Origin: Rhizobiaceae bacterium
Lineage (GTDB): Bacteria; Pseudomonadota; Alphaproteobacteria; Rhizobiales; Rhizobiaceae
Length of the DNA: 64,000 nucleotides
Assembly (NCBI GenBank): GCA_017643025.1
Contig: JAEPOG010000003.1
Location: 124,001 to 188,000 of the forward strand
Direction of reading: 5' to 3'
The notes beneath the pieces were generated by a model. The model had not been told where the DNA came from. It made no database searches and was given only the letters and a program-made list of their open reading frames with translations. The position numbers and the translations under genes are program-made. Below, in pieces: positions 17,479-26,181 of the stretch (its first letter is position 1; each line of letters begins with the position of its first letter).

Positions 17479-17785
17479 TCAGCGCCACTGCCGCGATGGC
17501 GACCACGATCCCGGTGCCTTGCAGCAGGTTTACGCGTTCGCCGAACCAGGCGAACGCAACGATGTTTACCGCCGCGAGCTGAATGACGCCGGAGAGGCTG
17601 AGCGCCACGCCCATGCCGAACTCGCGGATAAGCCTGAGCATGATCAGATTGCCGACGGTGTAGAGTGCCAACACCAGCGCCAGCCGCGCCCCGCTGGGAG
17701 CCAACGCCCAGCTTTTGCCGGCCGCAGCCGCCAGCATGAAGATGATGGTCGAGGCGCCGAGCTGCGCCAGTCCGGCAAGTGACAT
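17447..17785 (-). CDS. SMR/EamA-like four-helix membrane protein
   Basis: A 112-residue protein with four membrane segments and the length of small multidrug resistance transporters. LYTVGNLIMLRLIREFGMGVALSLSGVIQLAAVNIVAF and ERVNLLQGTGIVVAIAAVALIT match the EamA/SMR half-repeat. The membrane-embedded glutamate of EmrE-type pumps is missing from helix 1, so drug/proton exchange is doubtful. Substrate unknown. It overlaps the convergent DUF2306 gene at the 3' end. Confidence 0.7.
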   Translation of the reverse strand: MSLAGLAQLGASTIIFMLAAAAGKSWALAPSGARLALVLALYTVGNLIMLRLIREFGMGVALSLSGVIQLAAVNIVAFAWFGERVNLLQGTGIVVAIAAVALITMGPYLPSR

Positions 17786-17868
17786 GCGAAAGAACCCGAA
17801 TGGGCGAACGCAGCCGGGTGCGCCGGACAGCTTTCCGATTTGCTATCTGCGCTCGTGCCGCCCCGCCG

Positions 17869-19083
17869 TCAAGCGGCTTCGGTAGCCTGTGCGAAGGCCG
17901 CCCGTCCGGGCAGGAATATCGCCGCCAGCCCAATCGCTGGCAGGAACGAGCAGACCATGTAGACGAAGCCTATGCCCTTAAGGTCGGCGACGACGCCGAG
18001 CACAGCCGCGCCCAGTCCCGCCAGCCCGAACGCGAGGCCGAAGAACAGGCCGGCGATCATGCCGACGCGGCCCGGCACCAGCTCCTGCGCGAACACGACG
18101 ATGGCCGGAAATGCCGACGCCATCACAACGCCGATGACCACCGAAAGCACCGCCGTCGCCGTCAGCCCGACATGCGGCAGCGCGAGCGTGAAGGGTAATG
18201 CGCCGAGTATCGAAAACCAGATCACCGTGCGCGCACCGATCTTGTCCGACAGCAGCCCGCCCAGCACCAGCCCGACGGCCGACGCGCCGAGGAAGAGGAA
18301 CAGCAGCAGCAGCGAGGCCTGCACTGAAACGCCGAACTTCTCGATGACGAAGAAGGTGTAGTAGCTCGACAGGCTGACGACATAGACATGCTTGGAGAAT
18401 GTCAGCGCGATCAGCGCCAGTATGGCGATCACCACGGTGCGCCGCGGCAGCCTGAACGCCGGCCCTGCCGCCGGCCGCTTTGCGGCCGCGCTGCGTTCGC
18501 GGCTGTACCAGCCGCCGACATGCCACAGCACCGCCATGCCGATCAGCGCTATGACGGAGAACCAGGCGACGCTCGCCTGACCGAACGGCACCACGATGAA
18601 CGCCGCCAGCAGCGGCCCGATCGCCGTGCCGGTGTTGCCGCCGATCTGGAACACCGACTGCGCCATGCCGAAGCGCCCGCCGGACGCCAGCCGCGCGATG
18701 CGCGAGGCTTCCGGGTGGAACACCGCCGAGCCGAAGCCGATGAAGCACGCGCCCACGATCAGCAGCCAGTATTGGCCGGCATAGGCCAGCACCAGCAGGC
18801 CGACGAAGGTCGAGCCCATGCCGAAGGCCAGCGAATAGGGCATCGGCCTGCGGTCGGTATAGAGGCCGACCGCAGGCTGCAGCAGCGACGCCGTCACCTG
18901 AAAGGCCATGGTCAGCAGGCCGATCTGCCAGAAGTCGAGCCGGAAGTCGGTCTTCAACATCGGGTAGATCGCCGCCAGCAGCGATTGCATGATGTCGTTC
19001 AGCATGTGGCTGAAGGACAGCGCGAGAATGATCGCGAAGGTGGCCGTCTGCGCCGCCTGCTTGCCTGCCGTCGTGTCTGACAA
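17869..19083 (-). CDS. fsr: MFS exporter of the fosmidomycin-resistance (Fsr) family
   Basis: A 404-residue major facilitator with 12 predicted helices. SFSHMLNDIMQSLLAAIYPMLK in helix 1, VGLYTDRRPMPYSLAFGMG in loop 2-3, GFGSAVFHPEASRIARLASG and FQIGGNTGTAIGPLLAAFIV are signatures of Fsr/YfnC-type exporters. E. coli Fsr confers fosmidomycin resistance; the natural substrate is unknown. It is monocistronic and divergent from cioA. The symbol is by family and not by proven function. Confidence 0.88.
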   Translation of the reverse strand: MSDTTAGKQAAQTATFAIILALSFSHMLNDIMQSLLAAIYPMLKTDFRLDFWQIGLLTMAFQVTASLLQPAVGLYTDRRPMPYSLAFGMGSTFVGLLVLAYAGQYWLLIVGACFIGFGSAVFHPEASRIARLASGGRFGMAQSVFQIGGNTGTAIGPLLAAFIVVPFGQASVAWFSVIALIGMAVLWHVGGWYSRERSAAAKRPAAGPAFRLPRRTVVIAILALIALTFSKHVYVVSLSSYYTFFVIEKFGVSVQASLLLLFLFLGASAVGLVLGGLLSDKIGARTVIWFSILGALPFTLALPHVGLTATAVLSVVIGVVMASAFPAIVVFAQELVPGRVGMIAGLFFGLAFGLAGLGAAVLGVVADLKGIGFVYMVCSFLPAIGLAAIFLPGRAAFAQATEAA

Positions 19084-19290
19084 GGATATGCTCCCGGAAA
19101 TTCTGACATGAGCGCCTAACGCGGAAAGTCGCGGCGGTCCATGCGTATCGTCATCTGGCCCTACCAGTTGATCGCATCTGCCGCGACATTGCGCCTCTGC
19201 GCCAGCCCGCCACTTTGACCGGCCGCGCCCGACGCCCTACTTTTCGAGCGGCGGCCAGGATCCGCTTCGGCCGTCGGAAAGCGTGGTCTG

Positions 19291-20673
19291 ATGGAACTCG
19301 ACGCCTATCTGTTGTCGCGCATCCAGTTTGCGGCGAACATCTCGTTCCACATCCTGTTCCCGACGATTACGATAGCGCTCGGCTGGGTGCTGTTGTTCTT
19401 CAAGCTCCGCTACGCCCGCACGTCAGACGTCGCCTGGATGCGCGCCTATTTCTTCTGGGTGAAGGCCTTCGCGCTTTCCTTCGCGCTCGGCGTCGTCTCG
19501 GGCGTCACCATGAGCTTCCAGTTCGGCACCAACTGGCCGGGCTACATGGAGCGCGTCGGCAACATCGCCGGCCCGCTGCTCGCCTATGAGGTGCTGACCG
19601 CCTTTTTCCTCGAGGCCGTGTTCCTCGGCATCATGCTGTTCGGCTTCCGTCGCGTGTCGAACCGCACGCACACGCTGGCGACCTTCCTCGTCGCCTTCGG
19701 CACGACAATGTCGGCGGTCTGGATCCTCGCGCTGAACTCATGGATGCAGACCCCCGCGGGATTCGAAATGCGCGACGGCGTCGCCCACGCCACCAGCTGG
19801 TGGGAGGTGGTGTTCAATCCGTCTTTTCCCTACCGGCTCATCCATATGCTGCTGGCCTCGGGACTCACGGTCGCGTTTCTCATCGCCGGCCTGTCGGCGC
19901 TGCGCTGGCTGATCGGCGACCGCTCGGAGGCGATGTGGAAGGCGCTGCGCACTGGCATCGGCGCCGCGGCGATCCTTATCCCGATCCAGGTTTTCGTCGG
20001 CGACCAGCACGGGCTTAACACGCTCGAGCATCAGCCCGCCAAGGTTGCCGCCATGGAAGCCAACTGGGAGACGCGCGGCAACGTCCCGCTCGTGCTGTTC
20101 GCATGGCCGGACGAGGAAGCGCGGGAGAACCATTTCGAGATCGCCATCCCCAATGGCGCCAGCCTCATCCTGCGCCACAGCCTTGATGGCGAGGTGCCGG
20201 GCCTGAACGACTACATCGCCGAGGACGGCACCGTCCTGCATCCGCCGGTTGCCCCCGTCTTCTGGGGCTTCCGCATAATGGTCGGCACCGGCGTGCTGAT
20301 GCTGCTGATCTCATGGGCCGGCGTGTGGTTCGTCTTTCGCCGCGGCGTCCTGCCCAAACCACTGGCGCTGCTCCTCGTCCCGATGGCCTTGTCCGGCTGG
20401 GTCGCGACGCTCGCCGGCTGGTACACCACCGAGATCGGCCGCCAGCCCTGGCTGGTCACCGGTGTCCTGACGACCAAGGAGGCGCTTGGGCCAGTGCCCG
20501 CCGGCCATGTCGGCTTCACCCTCGCCGTCTACCTGATCCTCTACGCGCTGCTCTTGATCGCCTATCTCGCCACGCTCGTGTTCTTGGCCGGCAAGGCGGC
20601 GAAGGAAGGCGACGACACGCCGGTTCCCGGCGTCGAGGACAAGCCGCTGACGCAACCGGTGGCGGGAGAGTGA
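19291..20673 (+). CDS. cioA: Cyanide-insensitive cytochrome bd-type quinol oxidase subunit I
   Basis: A 460-residue haem-bearing subunit that oxidises quinol and reduces O2. ELDAYLLSRIQFAANISFHILFPTI carries the N-terminal His ligand region; MSFQFGTNWPGYMERVGNIAGPLLAYEVLTAFFLEA, VGDQHGLNTLEHQPAKVAAME and GWYTTEIGRQPWLV are CydA signatures. The Q-loop region is short, as in CIO-type enzymes such as Pseudomonas CioA. The expected partner cioB follows, but about 500 bases downstream because a DUF559 gene lies between them. Confidence 0.94.
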   Translation: MELDAYLLSRIQFAANISFHILFPTITIALGWVLLFFKLRYARTSDVAWMRAYFFWVKAFALSFALGVVSGVTMSFQFGTNWPGYMERVGNIAGPLLAYEVLTAFFLEAVFLGIMLFGFRRVSNRTHTLATFLVAFGTTMSAVWILALNSWMQTPAGFEMRDGVAHATSWWEVVFNPSFPYRLIHMLLASGLTVAFLIAGLSALRWLIGDRSEAMWKALRTGIGAAAILIPIQVFVGDQHGLNTLEHQPAKVAAMEANWETRGNVPLVLFAWPDEEARENHFEIAIPNGASLILRHSLDGEVPGLNDYIAEDGTVLHPPVAPVFWGFRIMVGTGVLMLLISWAGVWFVFRRGVLPKPLALLLVPMALSGWVATLAGWYTTEIGRQPWLVTGVLTTKEALGPVPAGHVGFTLAVYLILYALLLIAYLATLVFLAGKAAKEGDDTPVPGVEDKPLTQPVAGE

Positions 20674-20679
20674 TGCCCT

Positions 20680-20737
20680 GATCCTCCCCTGCGAAGCGGG
20701 GGAGGGGGACCATGCGAAGCATGGTGGAGGGGGCGGA
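20680..20737 (+). repeat. Left terminal repeat with two GAA-loop hairpins
   Basis: 58 bases starting GATCCTCCCC and ending GGGGGCGGA. Hairpin 1 pairs 20684-20692 with 20696-20704 around a GAA loop. Hairpin 2 is ACCATGC-GAA-GCATGGT at 20709-20725. The repeat also carries GGAGGGGG just before an ATG, a potential translation start. Confidence 0.85.
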
Positions 20738-20756
20738 TTGGAAAGGATGTCTGACG

Positions 20757-21173
20757 ATGCGCACATTTCAGCCGACGTTTCGCCGCGCACGAAAGCTCAG
20801 GCGCGACATGTCGTTGCCGGAAGTGCTGCTCTGGGAACACCTACGCGCGGGTCGATTGGACGGCTACCGCTTTCGCCGCCAGCATCCCGTTGGGCCGTAT
20901 GTTCTCGATTTCTATTGTGCGTCGGCGCAGCTCGCGGTGGAAGTCGATGGCGCGCAGCATGACCTTCCACAACAGTTGGCGCATGATCGACGGCGGGATA
21001 CCAATCTGGCTCAACGAGGCATACGGACACTACGGATCGCAGCAGCCGACATTCTGAAAGATAATGCGCTCGAGGGCGTTCTGGTGATGATTTCCGAGAT
21101 TGCTGCCACTCCGCCCCCTCCACCGCCTTCGGCGGTCCCCCTCCCCCGCTTCGCAGGGGAGGATCAACAATGA
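20757..21173 (+). CDS. DUF559 (Vsr-like) endonuclease domain protein
   Basis: A 138-residue protein of the DUF559 branch of PD-(D/E)XK nucleases, related to Vsr mismatch endonuclease. Seen: RRARKLRRDMSLPEVLLWEHLR (Glu22, Glu27), RRQHPVGPYVLDFYC (Asp51) and VEVDGAQHD (Glu62, Asp64), the probable metal-binding core, then RGIRTLRI. ATG 20757 has AAGGA upstream; another in-frame ATG at 20712 lies in the left repeat with a strong GGAGGGGG site. The last 23 or so residues (from TPPPPPPSAV) are translated right repeat. The stop overlaps the cioB start (ATGA). Function in the cell is unknown. Confidence 0.88.
   Translation: MRTFQPTFRRARKLRRDMSLPEVLLWEHLRAGRLDGYRFRRQHPVGPYVLDFYCASAQLAVEVDGAQHDLPQQLAHDRRRDTNLAQRGIRTLRIAAADILKDNALEGVLVMISEIAATPPPPPPSAVPLPRFAGEDQQ
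21110..21165 (-). repeat. Right terminal repeat, inverted copy of the left
   Basis: Read on the minus strand it matches the left repeat at the first 32 and last 15 bases. Only the stem of hairpin 2 differs: ACCGCC-GAA-GGCGGT in place of ACCATGC-GAA-GCATGGT, with both arms changed together. Its plus-strand end GGGGAGGATC provides the ribosome site of cioB. Confidence 0.85.
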
Positions 21174-22174
21174 CCATCGACTGGCCCACCCTGCTTCCTC
21201 TCGTCTTCGCCGGCCTTATGGGCCTGGCGATCCTGATCTACGTCATTCTCGACGGTTTCGATCTCGGCATCGGCATCCTCTTCGCCGCGGCGACCGACGA
21301 CGAGAAGGACGCCATGATCGCCGGTATCGGTCCGTTCTGGGACGCAAACGAGACCTGGCTGGTGCTCGCCGTCGGACTGCTGCTCGTCGCCTTCCCGATC
21401 GCCCATGGCACCATACTGACGGCGCTCTATCTGCCGGTCTTCGCGCTGCTGTTCGGCCTCATCCTGCGCGGGGTCGCTTTCGACTTTCGCGCCAAGGTGC
21501 CGCCGCACCGCAAGCGCCGCTGGAACGCTTCATTCTTTGCCGGCTCACTGATCGCCTCGCTGGCGCAGGGTTACATGCTCGGCGTTTACGTCCTTGGCCT
21601 CGATACCGGCTGGGCGGCGGTAGCCTTCGGCGCGCTGGTCGCTCTCTGCCTCGCCGCATCCTATGCCGCCATGGGCGCGGCCTGGCTGATCTACAAGTCG
21701 GAAGGCGAATTGCAGGAAAAGGCGGTGCGCTGGCTGCGCTACGCGCTGGTCTTCACCGCGCTCGGCATGGCAGCCGTCTCGCTCGCCACGCCCTTTGCCT
21801 CGCCGCGCATTTTCGACAAATGGTTCGTCTTGCCGCAGTTCTTCTGGCTGCTGCCGCTGCCGGTAGTATCAGGCGCGCTGTTCCTGGGGCTGTTCCTGCT
21901 GACCTTTCGGCTGCCGGCGCCGGGCGACCGGCATGCGCTGACGCCCTTTCTCATCTTGGCGGCGATCTTCGCGCTCGGCTTCGCCGGCCTCGCCTATTCG
22001 TTCTATCCGTTCGTCGTGCCTGACAGCATGACGATCTGGGAAGCGGCGGCCGCGCCGGAGAGCCTCGGCATCATCCTCGTCGGAACGGCCTTCGTGCTTC
22101 CGGTCATCATCGGCTATTCGTTCTATGCCTACCGCGTCTTCGGCGGAAAGGCGGGCGAACTGCGCTACGATTGA
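21170..22174 (+). CDS. cioB: Cyanide-insensitive cytochrome bd-type quinol oxidase subunit II
   Basis: A 334-residue, roughly eight-helix subunit. WPTLLPLVFAGLMGLAILIYVILDGFDLGIGILF is the CydB N-terminal signature; GPFWDANETWLVLAVGLLLVAFP and LRGVAFDFRAK follow. It forms the bd oxidase with CioA. The ATG lies inside the DUF559 stop (ATGA), and GGGGAGG about 8 bases upstream belongs to the right repeat, so translation of cioB now depends on the inserted element. There is no cydX-like small ORF that I can support. Confidence 0.94.
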   Translation: MTIDWPTLLPLVFAGLMGLAILIYVILDGFDLGIGILFAAATDDEKDAMIAGIGPFWDANETWLVLAVGLLLVAFPIAHGTILTALYLPVFALLFGLILRGVAFDFRAKVPPHRKRRWNASFFAGSLIASLAQGYMLGVYVLGLDTGWAAVAFGALVALCLAASYAAMGAAWLIYKSEGELQEKAVRWLRYALVFTALGMAAVSLATPFASPRIFDKWFVLPQFFWLLPLPVVSGALFLGLFLLTFRLPAPGDRHALTPFLILAAIFALGFAGLAYSFYPFVVPDSMTIWEAAAAPESLGIILVGTAFVLPVIIGYSFYAYRVFGGKAGELRYD

Positions 22175-22176
22175 GC

Positions 22177-22201
22177 GTCGGCGGGCGTTCCGCCCGCCGA
22201 C
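22177..22201. terminator. Hairpin between convergent cioB and aminotransferase genes
   Basis: Perfect 11-base-pair GC stem (22177-22187 with 22191-22201) with a TTC loop. It lacks a U-run on either strand, so it may end transcription weakly or act as a 3' stabiliser for both convergent messages. Confidence 0.5.
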
Positions 22202-22210
22202 ACATCCGGC

Positions 22211-23518
22211 TCAAGCGAGCTGGCGGAAGGCGCGCGCCGCCGCGTCCACCGTTTCATCGATGTCGTCTTCCGAAGTCGCGAGGCACAGCCGCGAGTCGGT
22301 GATGACGAAGGGCGGCATCAGGATGCCGGCGTTCAGCATGGCGACCCGGAACGCCTCCGCCCTCTCGAAATCCGCCGACGCGGCATCGCGGAAGGTCACC
22401 GGCGGTTCCTCCAGCCAGTTGACCATGAATGCCGAGCCGAACCCGGTGATGACGGCCCTGGCTCCAGCATCGTGCGCCGCCCTGGTCAAGCCTTCCCGCA
22501 GCCTCTCGCCCAGCACCGCCAGCCGCTCCATGCCGCCATCCTCGAGGATGCGGATTGTCTCGACCGAGGCTGCCAGCGCATAGGGGTTGGCGTAATGCGT
22601 ACCGTCGAGCGAGACGCTGACGCCGAGCATGTCCATGAGGTTCGCACGTCCTGCAAGGGCGGCAGCCGTATAGCCATTGGCCATCGACTTGCCGAGCGCT
22701 GTCAGGTCCGGCGTCACGCCCTCGACGGCCTGGTAGCCGCCGATGTGCAAGCGGAAACCGGTCTTCACCTCGTCGAAGATCAGAAGCGCGCCGTGTTTGT
22801 CCGCCGTTTCGCGCAGGAAGGCGAGAAAGCCCGGTGCCGGCGCGACGCAGCCATAACTTAGGATGTACGGTTCGCACACGATCGCTGCGATGTCGGCGCC
22901 GACCTGCGCGAATGCGTCCGCCACCTGCCGGCGGTCGTTCCATTCGACGACGACCACGTCGTCCATCGCACTTGCGCTGATGCCGCCGGCATTGGGCTCG
23001 TCGGTCCCTGGAACATGATCCGGCCGCACGTCGAAGTTGGCGCCCTTGGCCAGAGCGTCTTGCCAGCCCACGAAGCTGCCATGGAACTTCAGCAGCTTGC
23101 GCCGCCCGGTATGCTGCCGCGCGATGTGGGCGGCATGCAGCAGCGCGTCCGAACCCGATGTCACGAAAGCTGCCTTTTCAGCCGATGGAACCAGCCTGAC
23201 GATGGCCTCTGCGAGCTCCACTTCCTTCGGATGGGCGCCGACCCAGTTGAGATCGCATGTCTCGGCGGTCTCCATCGCCGCCATGTTGATGCGCCTGTCG
23301 CTGTGGCCGACGACGATCGGGCCGTAATCGAGCAGGTAGTCGATGAAGCGCTTGCCTTCCGAGTTCCAGAGATAGGCACCCTCGGTGCGCACGATCACGT
23401 CGCGGAACACGCGGCGGCCTGAGGCCGAAGCGCCTCCCGGCAGCACCTTCGCCGCCCGGGTCAGATGGTCACGCAGATCGATGCGATCTGCTCCGGCATG
23501 TCTCAACTGCAGATTCAT
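22211..23518 (-). CDS. Class III PLP-dependent aminotransferase
   Basis: A 435-residue fold-type I enzyme of the glutamate-1-semialdehyde/omega-aminotransferase group. AKVLPGGASASGRR and LWNSEGKRFIDYLLDYGPIVVGH open it; FVTSGSDALLHAAHIAR takes the place of the usual SGTEA loop; LLIFDEVKTGFR (Asp249, PLP pyridine) and TALGKSMANGYTAAALAG (PLP Lys277) are catalytic. It resembles rhizobial aspartate aminotransferase-family proteins that are not HemL. Substrate unknown. The divergent LysR gene 210 bases away is the likely regulator. Confidence 0.87.
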   Translation of the reverse strand: MNLQLRHAGADRIDLRDHLTRAAKVLPGGASASGRRVFRDVIVRTEGAYLWNSEGKRFIDYLLDYGPIVVGHSDRRINMAAMETAETCDLNWVGAHPKEVELAEAIVRLVPSAEKAAFVTSGSDALLHAAHIARQHTGRRKLLKFHGSFVGWQDALAKGANFDVRPDHVPGTDEPNAGGISASAMDDVVVVEWNDRRQVADAFAQVGADIAAIVCEPYILSYGCVAPAPGFLAFLRETADKHGALLIFDEVKTGFRLHIGGYQAVEGVTPDLTALGKSMANGYTAAALAGRANLMDMLGVSVSLDGTHYANPYALAASVETIRILEDGGMERLAVLGERLREGLTRAAHDAGARAVITGFGSAFMVNWLEEPPVTFRDAASADFERAEAFRVAMLNAGILMPPFVITDSRLCLATSEDDIDETVDAAARAFRQLA

Positions 23519-23676
23519 CCTCGAATGCTCCTGTGGTCTTGGCGCGAGCGCCGGGTGCGGTCGATCGGGACGCGACTCGCCGTTCCGCGGCAGCTTTCTG
23601 GCTCTGCCCGGATTTGGTATGGTTCGCGGCTTCGACCTGCTGGGATGCTACGTCGAACGCAGGCGGGGAAATACGC

Positions 23677-23688
23677 TCGAAGCTTCGA
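23677..23688. promoter_or_regulatory. Palindrome in the divergent LysR/aminotransferase promoter region
   Basis: The 12-base perfect palindrome TCGAAGCTTCGA lies about 40 bases before the LysR start, in the 210-base divergent intergenic region. LysR proteins usually bind such dyads. Assignment is by position alone. Confidence 0.3.
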
Positions 23689-23728
23689 TGGCTGCGATCG
23701 AATTTTCTGGTAGGTCCGGGGCGGTCGA

Positions 23729-24640
23729 ATGAACATTGAGTCGCTGTCGCTCGATCAGCTGCGCGTCATCCTCTGTGTGGTGGAGGAGGGCAGCTTCTCT
23801 GCTGCGGCGCGCCACTTCCGCCGTACCCAGTCCGCCGTCAGCTATTCCGTCGCGCAGGCCGAAGCGCAGCTAGGCGTAGTCCTCTTCGATCGCTCGGGAC
23901 GCACGCCGGATCTGACCGCCGCCGGCAAGGCGCTGGTCGGCGACATCCGCACGATCGTTGCCCGGGTCGACGGCCTGCGCGCCCGCGCCCGCGCCGTCTC
24001 GGAGGGCGTCGAGCCGGAAATAACGCTGGTCGTCGACGCGATCTGCTGCCCCGAGTCGCTTTCCGAACTCATGCGCGATTTCAACCAGCGCTTTCCCGCC
24101 ACGGCCGTCAGGCTGCACATCGAAACTCTGGGCATGGTTGTCGAAAAGGTGCTGCGCAGCCGCTGCGCGCTCGGCGTCATCGCCACCATGGTCGATCTCC
24201 CCGACGGACTGACCCGCTACGCCATGCCGCCGGTTCGTATGCACGCCGTGGCCGCGGCCGGGCATCCGCTTGCAGCCTCGGCTCCGAAGGGCGCTGCGGA
24301 GAGCCTGCAGTCGGCCATCCAGATCGTCCTCAGCGACCGCAGCTCAAGGACGCTCGGCCGCGACTACGCCGTCTACTCGCCGAGCACCTGGCGGGTGGAT
24401 GATCTGGCGACCAAACGCGCGCTGATCCGTGCCGGCGTCGGCTGGGGCTCCCTGCCCGACTGGATGATCGAAGATGAGGTCGGAAACGGCATCCTTGCGG
24501 TTCTCACCGATCTCGGCTTCCCCGATCCGGACGATATGCCGACCCAGGTGTTCCACGACACCGGCCACCTGCCGGGACCTGGGATGGGTTGGTTGATAGA
24601 CGAACTGCGTCGCCGCGGGCTCGGTCGCGTGGCGTTCTGA
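23729..24640 (+). CDS. LysR-family transcriptional regulator
   Basis: A 303-residue regulator. N-terminal HTH: LSLDQLRVILCVVEEGSFSAAARHFRRTQSAVSYSVAQAEAQLGVVLFDRSGRTPDLTAAGKAL. The effector domain follows (ITLVVDAICCPESLSELMRDF, GLTRYAMPPVRMHAVAAAGHPLA). It is divergent from the aminotransferase gene, so it probably controls it and itself. The effector is unknown. Confidence 0.92.
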   Translation: MNIESLSLDQLRVILCVVEEGSFSAAARHFRRTQSAVSYSVAQAEAQLGVVLFDRSGRTPDLTAAGKALVGDIRTIVARVDGLRARARAVSEGVEPEITLVVDAICCPESLSELMRDFNQRFPATAVRLHIETLGMVVEKVLRSRCALGVIATMVDLPDGLTRYAMPPVRMHAVAAAGHPLAASAPKGAAESLQSAIQIVLSDRSSRTLGRDYAVYSPSTWRVDDLATKRALIRAGVGWGSLPDWMIEDEVGNGILAVLTDLGFPDPDDMPTQVFHDTGHLPGPGMGWLIDELRRRGLGRVAF

Positions 24641-24641
24641 G

Positions 24642-25916
24642 TCAGCGCCGCTTGCGCTGCGCGGTAGCGGCAGTTTCGGCCGCGGAATCATCGGCGGCGG
24701 GTTGCCCGCGCAGCACAGCGACCGGATTTCCCTTGCTGACGAATGGCGGCCACACCTGGTTGCGGCCGCTGCGCTTAGCTGCATAGAGCGCGGCGTCGGC
24801 GCCGGCCAGAAGTTCGGCGAAGCCGTGGGCTGAGATCGGACCGGCGGCCACGCCGAAGCTTGCCGTCACTACGCCGCGCGGGCCGAACGCCTCGTGCGGA
24901 ATTGCGATGCCCTCGAGCCTCCTGCGGATGCGCTCGGCCACCCGCACCGCTTCGCTCATGTCGGTCTCCGGCAGCAGGATGGCGAACTCTTCGCCGCCAA
25001 GGCGCACGGCCAGGTCGCGCTCGCTGCGCAGTTCTTCGGCGATCGTGCCGGCTGTCCGTTTCAGGCAGACATCGCCCGTCGCGTGCCCGTAACGGTCGTT
25101 GAACGACTTGAAGTGGTCGATATCGGCCATCACCACGGCGACAAGCGTGTCCTGCCGCGCCTCATCCGCCCACAGGGCGTGAACCACTTCGTCCAGCATC
25201 CGTCGGTTCGGCAGGCCGGTCAGCGCGTCTCGCTTAGCCACCTCCTCGGCGCCTTCGCGGCGCAGCTGGTCACGCAGACGTCTGAGGAAGTTGAACCGAA
25301 CGTCCTGTTCCATGCGCCGGTTCGCCATCAGGCTAAGATAGGCGGCAGATAGCATCAGCGACGTGCCGATGAACTTGACCTCGAACGGCGAGTGGCCGGG
25401 CAACAGCACCGCCAGATATGTGATGACGAGCAGCAAGGTCGAGCTGACGGCAAATCGAAATCCGAAGCGCTGATTTACATTCATGTAGAACACGACTGTC
25501 ACAGCCAGATACTGATACTGGTCGGCTCCCGCGCCGGCGCCGGCATTGCTCGCATAGATGAACATGATCTGCGCGACCATCAGGAACGGGATGATCGATG
25601 CCGAAAGGTCGCGCATCCACTGCTGCCGCGCCCTTGGATAAACGAACGCTGCCGCAAGCATGATCGGTGTGACAAGCGCTAGATGCAGCACAGTCGCCAG
25701 CAGAAATGTCCCGGGAACCAGCAGGTAGTCGGCCACCAGAAACAGATTGTAGATGATGACCGTGGGGACGATGACACGGGTCATGACCTTCTGGCGGTAG
25801 GAATACATCTGCTGGTCGTAGACGGCCTCGATCTCCGGCGGGAAAGCGAGACGATTGTGCTTTGCGGCCAGATAGGCCTCCAGCGTCGGCAATGTGACTT
25901 GTTGCTGGCCCGGCAT
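24642..25916 (-). CDS. Membrane-bound diguanylate cyclase (GGDEF domain)
   Basis: A 424-residue protein that would make cyclic di-GMP. About six hydrophobic segments precede the GGDEF domain, which opens KRDALTGLPNRRMLDEV, has MADIDHFKSFNDRYGHATGDVCL and the active motif RLGGEEFAILLPE; Asp and Glu metal ligands are intact, so the cyclase should be active. An RxxD inhibitory site is not evident before GGEEF. I start at MPGQQQV (25916), preceded by AGAAGGAT, rather than at a further upstream ATG. The trigger sensed by the membrane part is unknown. Confidence 0.9.
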   Translation of the reverse strand: MPGQQQVTLPTLEAYLAAKHNRLAFPPEIEAVYDQQMYSYRQKVMTRVIVPTVIIYNLFLVADYLLVPGTFLLATVLHLALVTPIMLAAAFVYPRARQQWMRDLSASIIPFLMVAQIMFIYASNAGAGAGADQYQYLAVTVVFYMNVNQRFGFRFAVSSTLLLVITYLAVLLPGHSPFEVKFIGTSLMLSAAYLSLMANRRMEQDVRFNFLRRLRDQLRREGAEEVAKRDALTGLPNRRMLDEVVHALWADEARQDTLVAVVMADIDHFKSFNDRYGHATGDVCLKRTAGTIAEELRSERDLAVRLGGEEFAILLPETDMSEAVRVAERIRRRLEGIAIPHEAFGPRGVVTASFGVAAGPISAHGFAELLAGADAALYAAKRSGRNQVWPPFVSKGNPVAVLRGQPAADDSAAETAATAQRKRR

Positions 25917-26181
25917 GTCGGCATCCTTCTGCGTCAGCCCCGGGAGGGACGCGGATCGCTGGAACAAGCCTATTGCCTCGACCTTAACAAAGCCTCTCGG
26001 GCCCGATTTCCCAGACTTCCGGCTTGATGGCGCAACTCAAGCTGAAGAGCCGATGAATACCGGTGCTTCGCCATAACGGTACTGAATTTACCTTCAAGCT
26101 TCCTTTGCGGCAGCAGGGCTTGGCAGGGGCGTCGCAAGCGTTGCAAACTGTCCACCGCAAGGGACGAGCGCATGGCTTCGT

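Larger units (their letters stand above)
20680..21165. mobile_element. Candidate DUF559-nuclease element bounded by inverted repeats, inserted in cioAB
   Basis: A 486-base unit starting six bases after the cioA stop and ending five bases before the cioB start. It has near-identical 58- and 56-base terminal inverted repeats enclosing one gene, a DUF559 endonuclease. No target-site duplication is obvious. The compact structure, and related repeat copies elsewhere in the window (29374-29432, 31298-31489), suggest a REP-like element carrying or parasitising a nuclease. Mobility is inference. Confidence 0.6.

Noticed and set aside
19170..19185. TTGATCGCATCTGC before cioA as an FNR/FixK box
   Set aside because: Only one half-site fits TTGAT-N4-ATCAA; the second half does not match.
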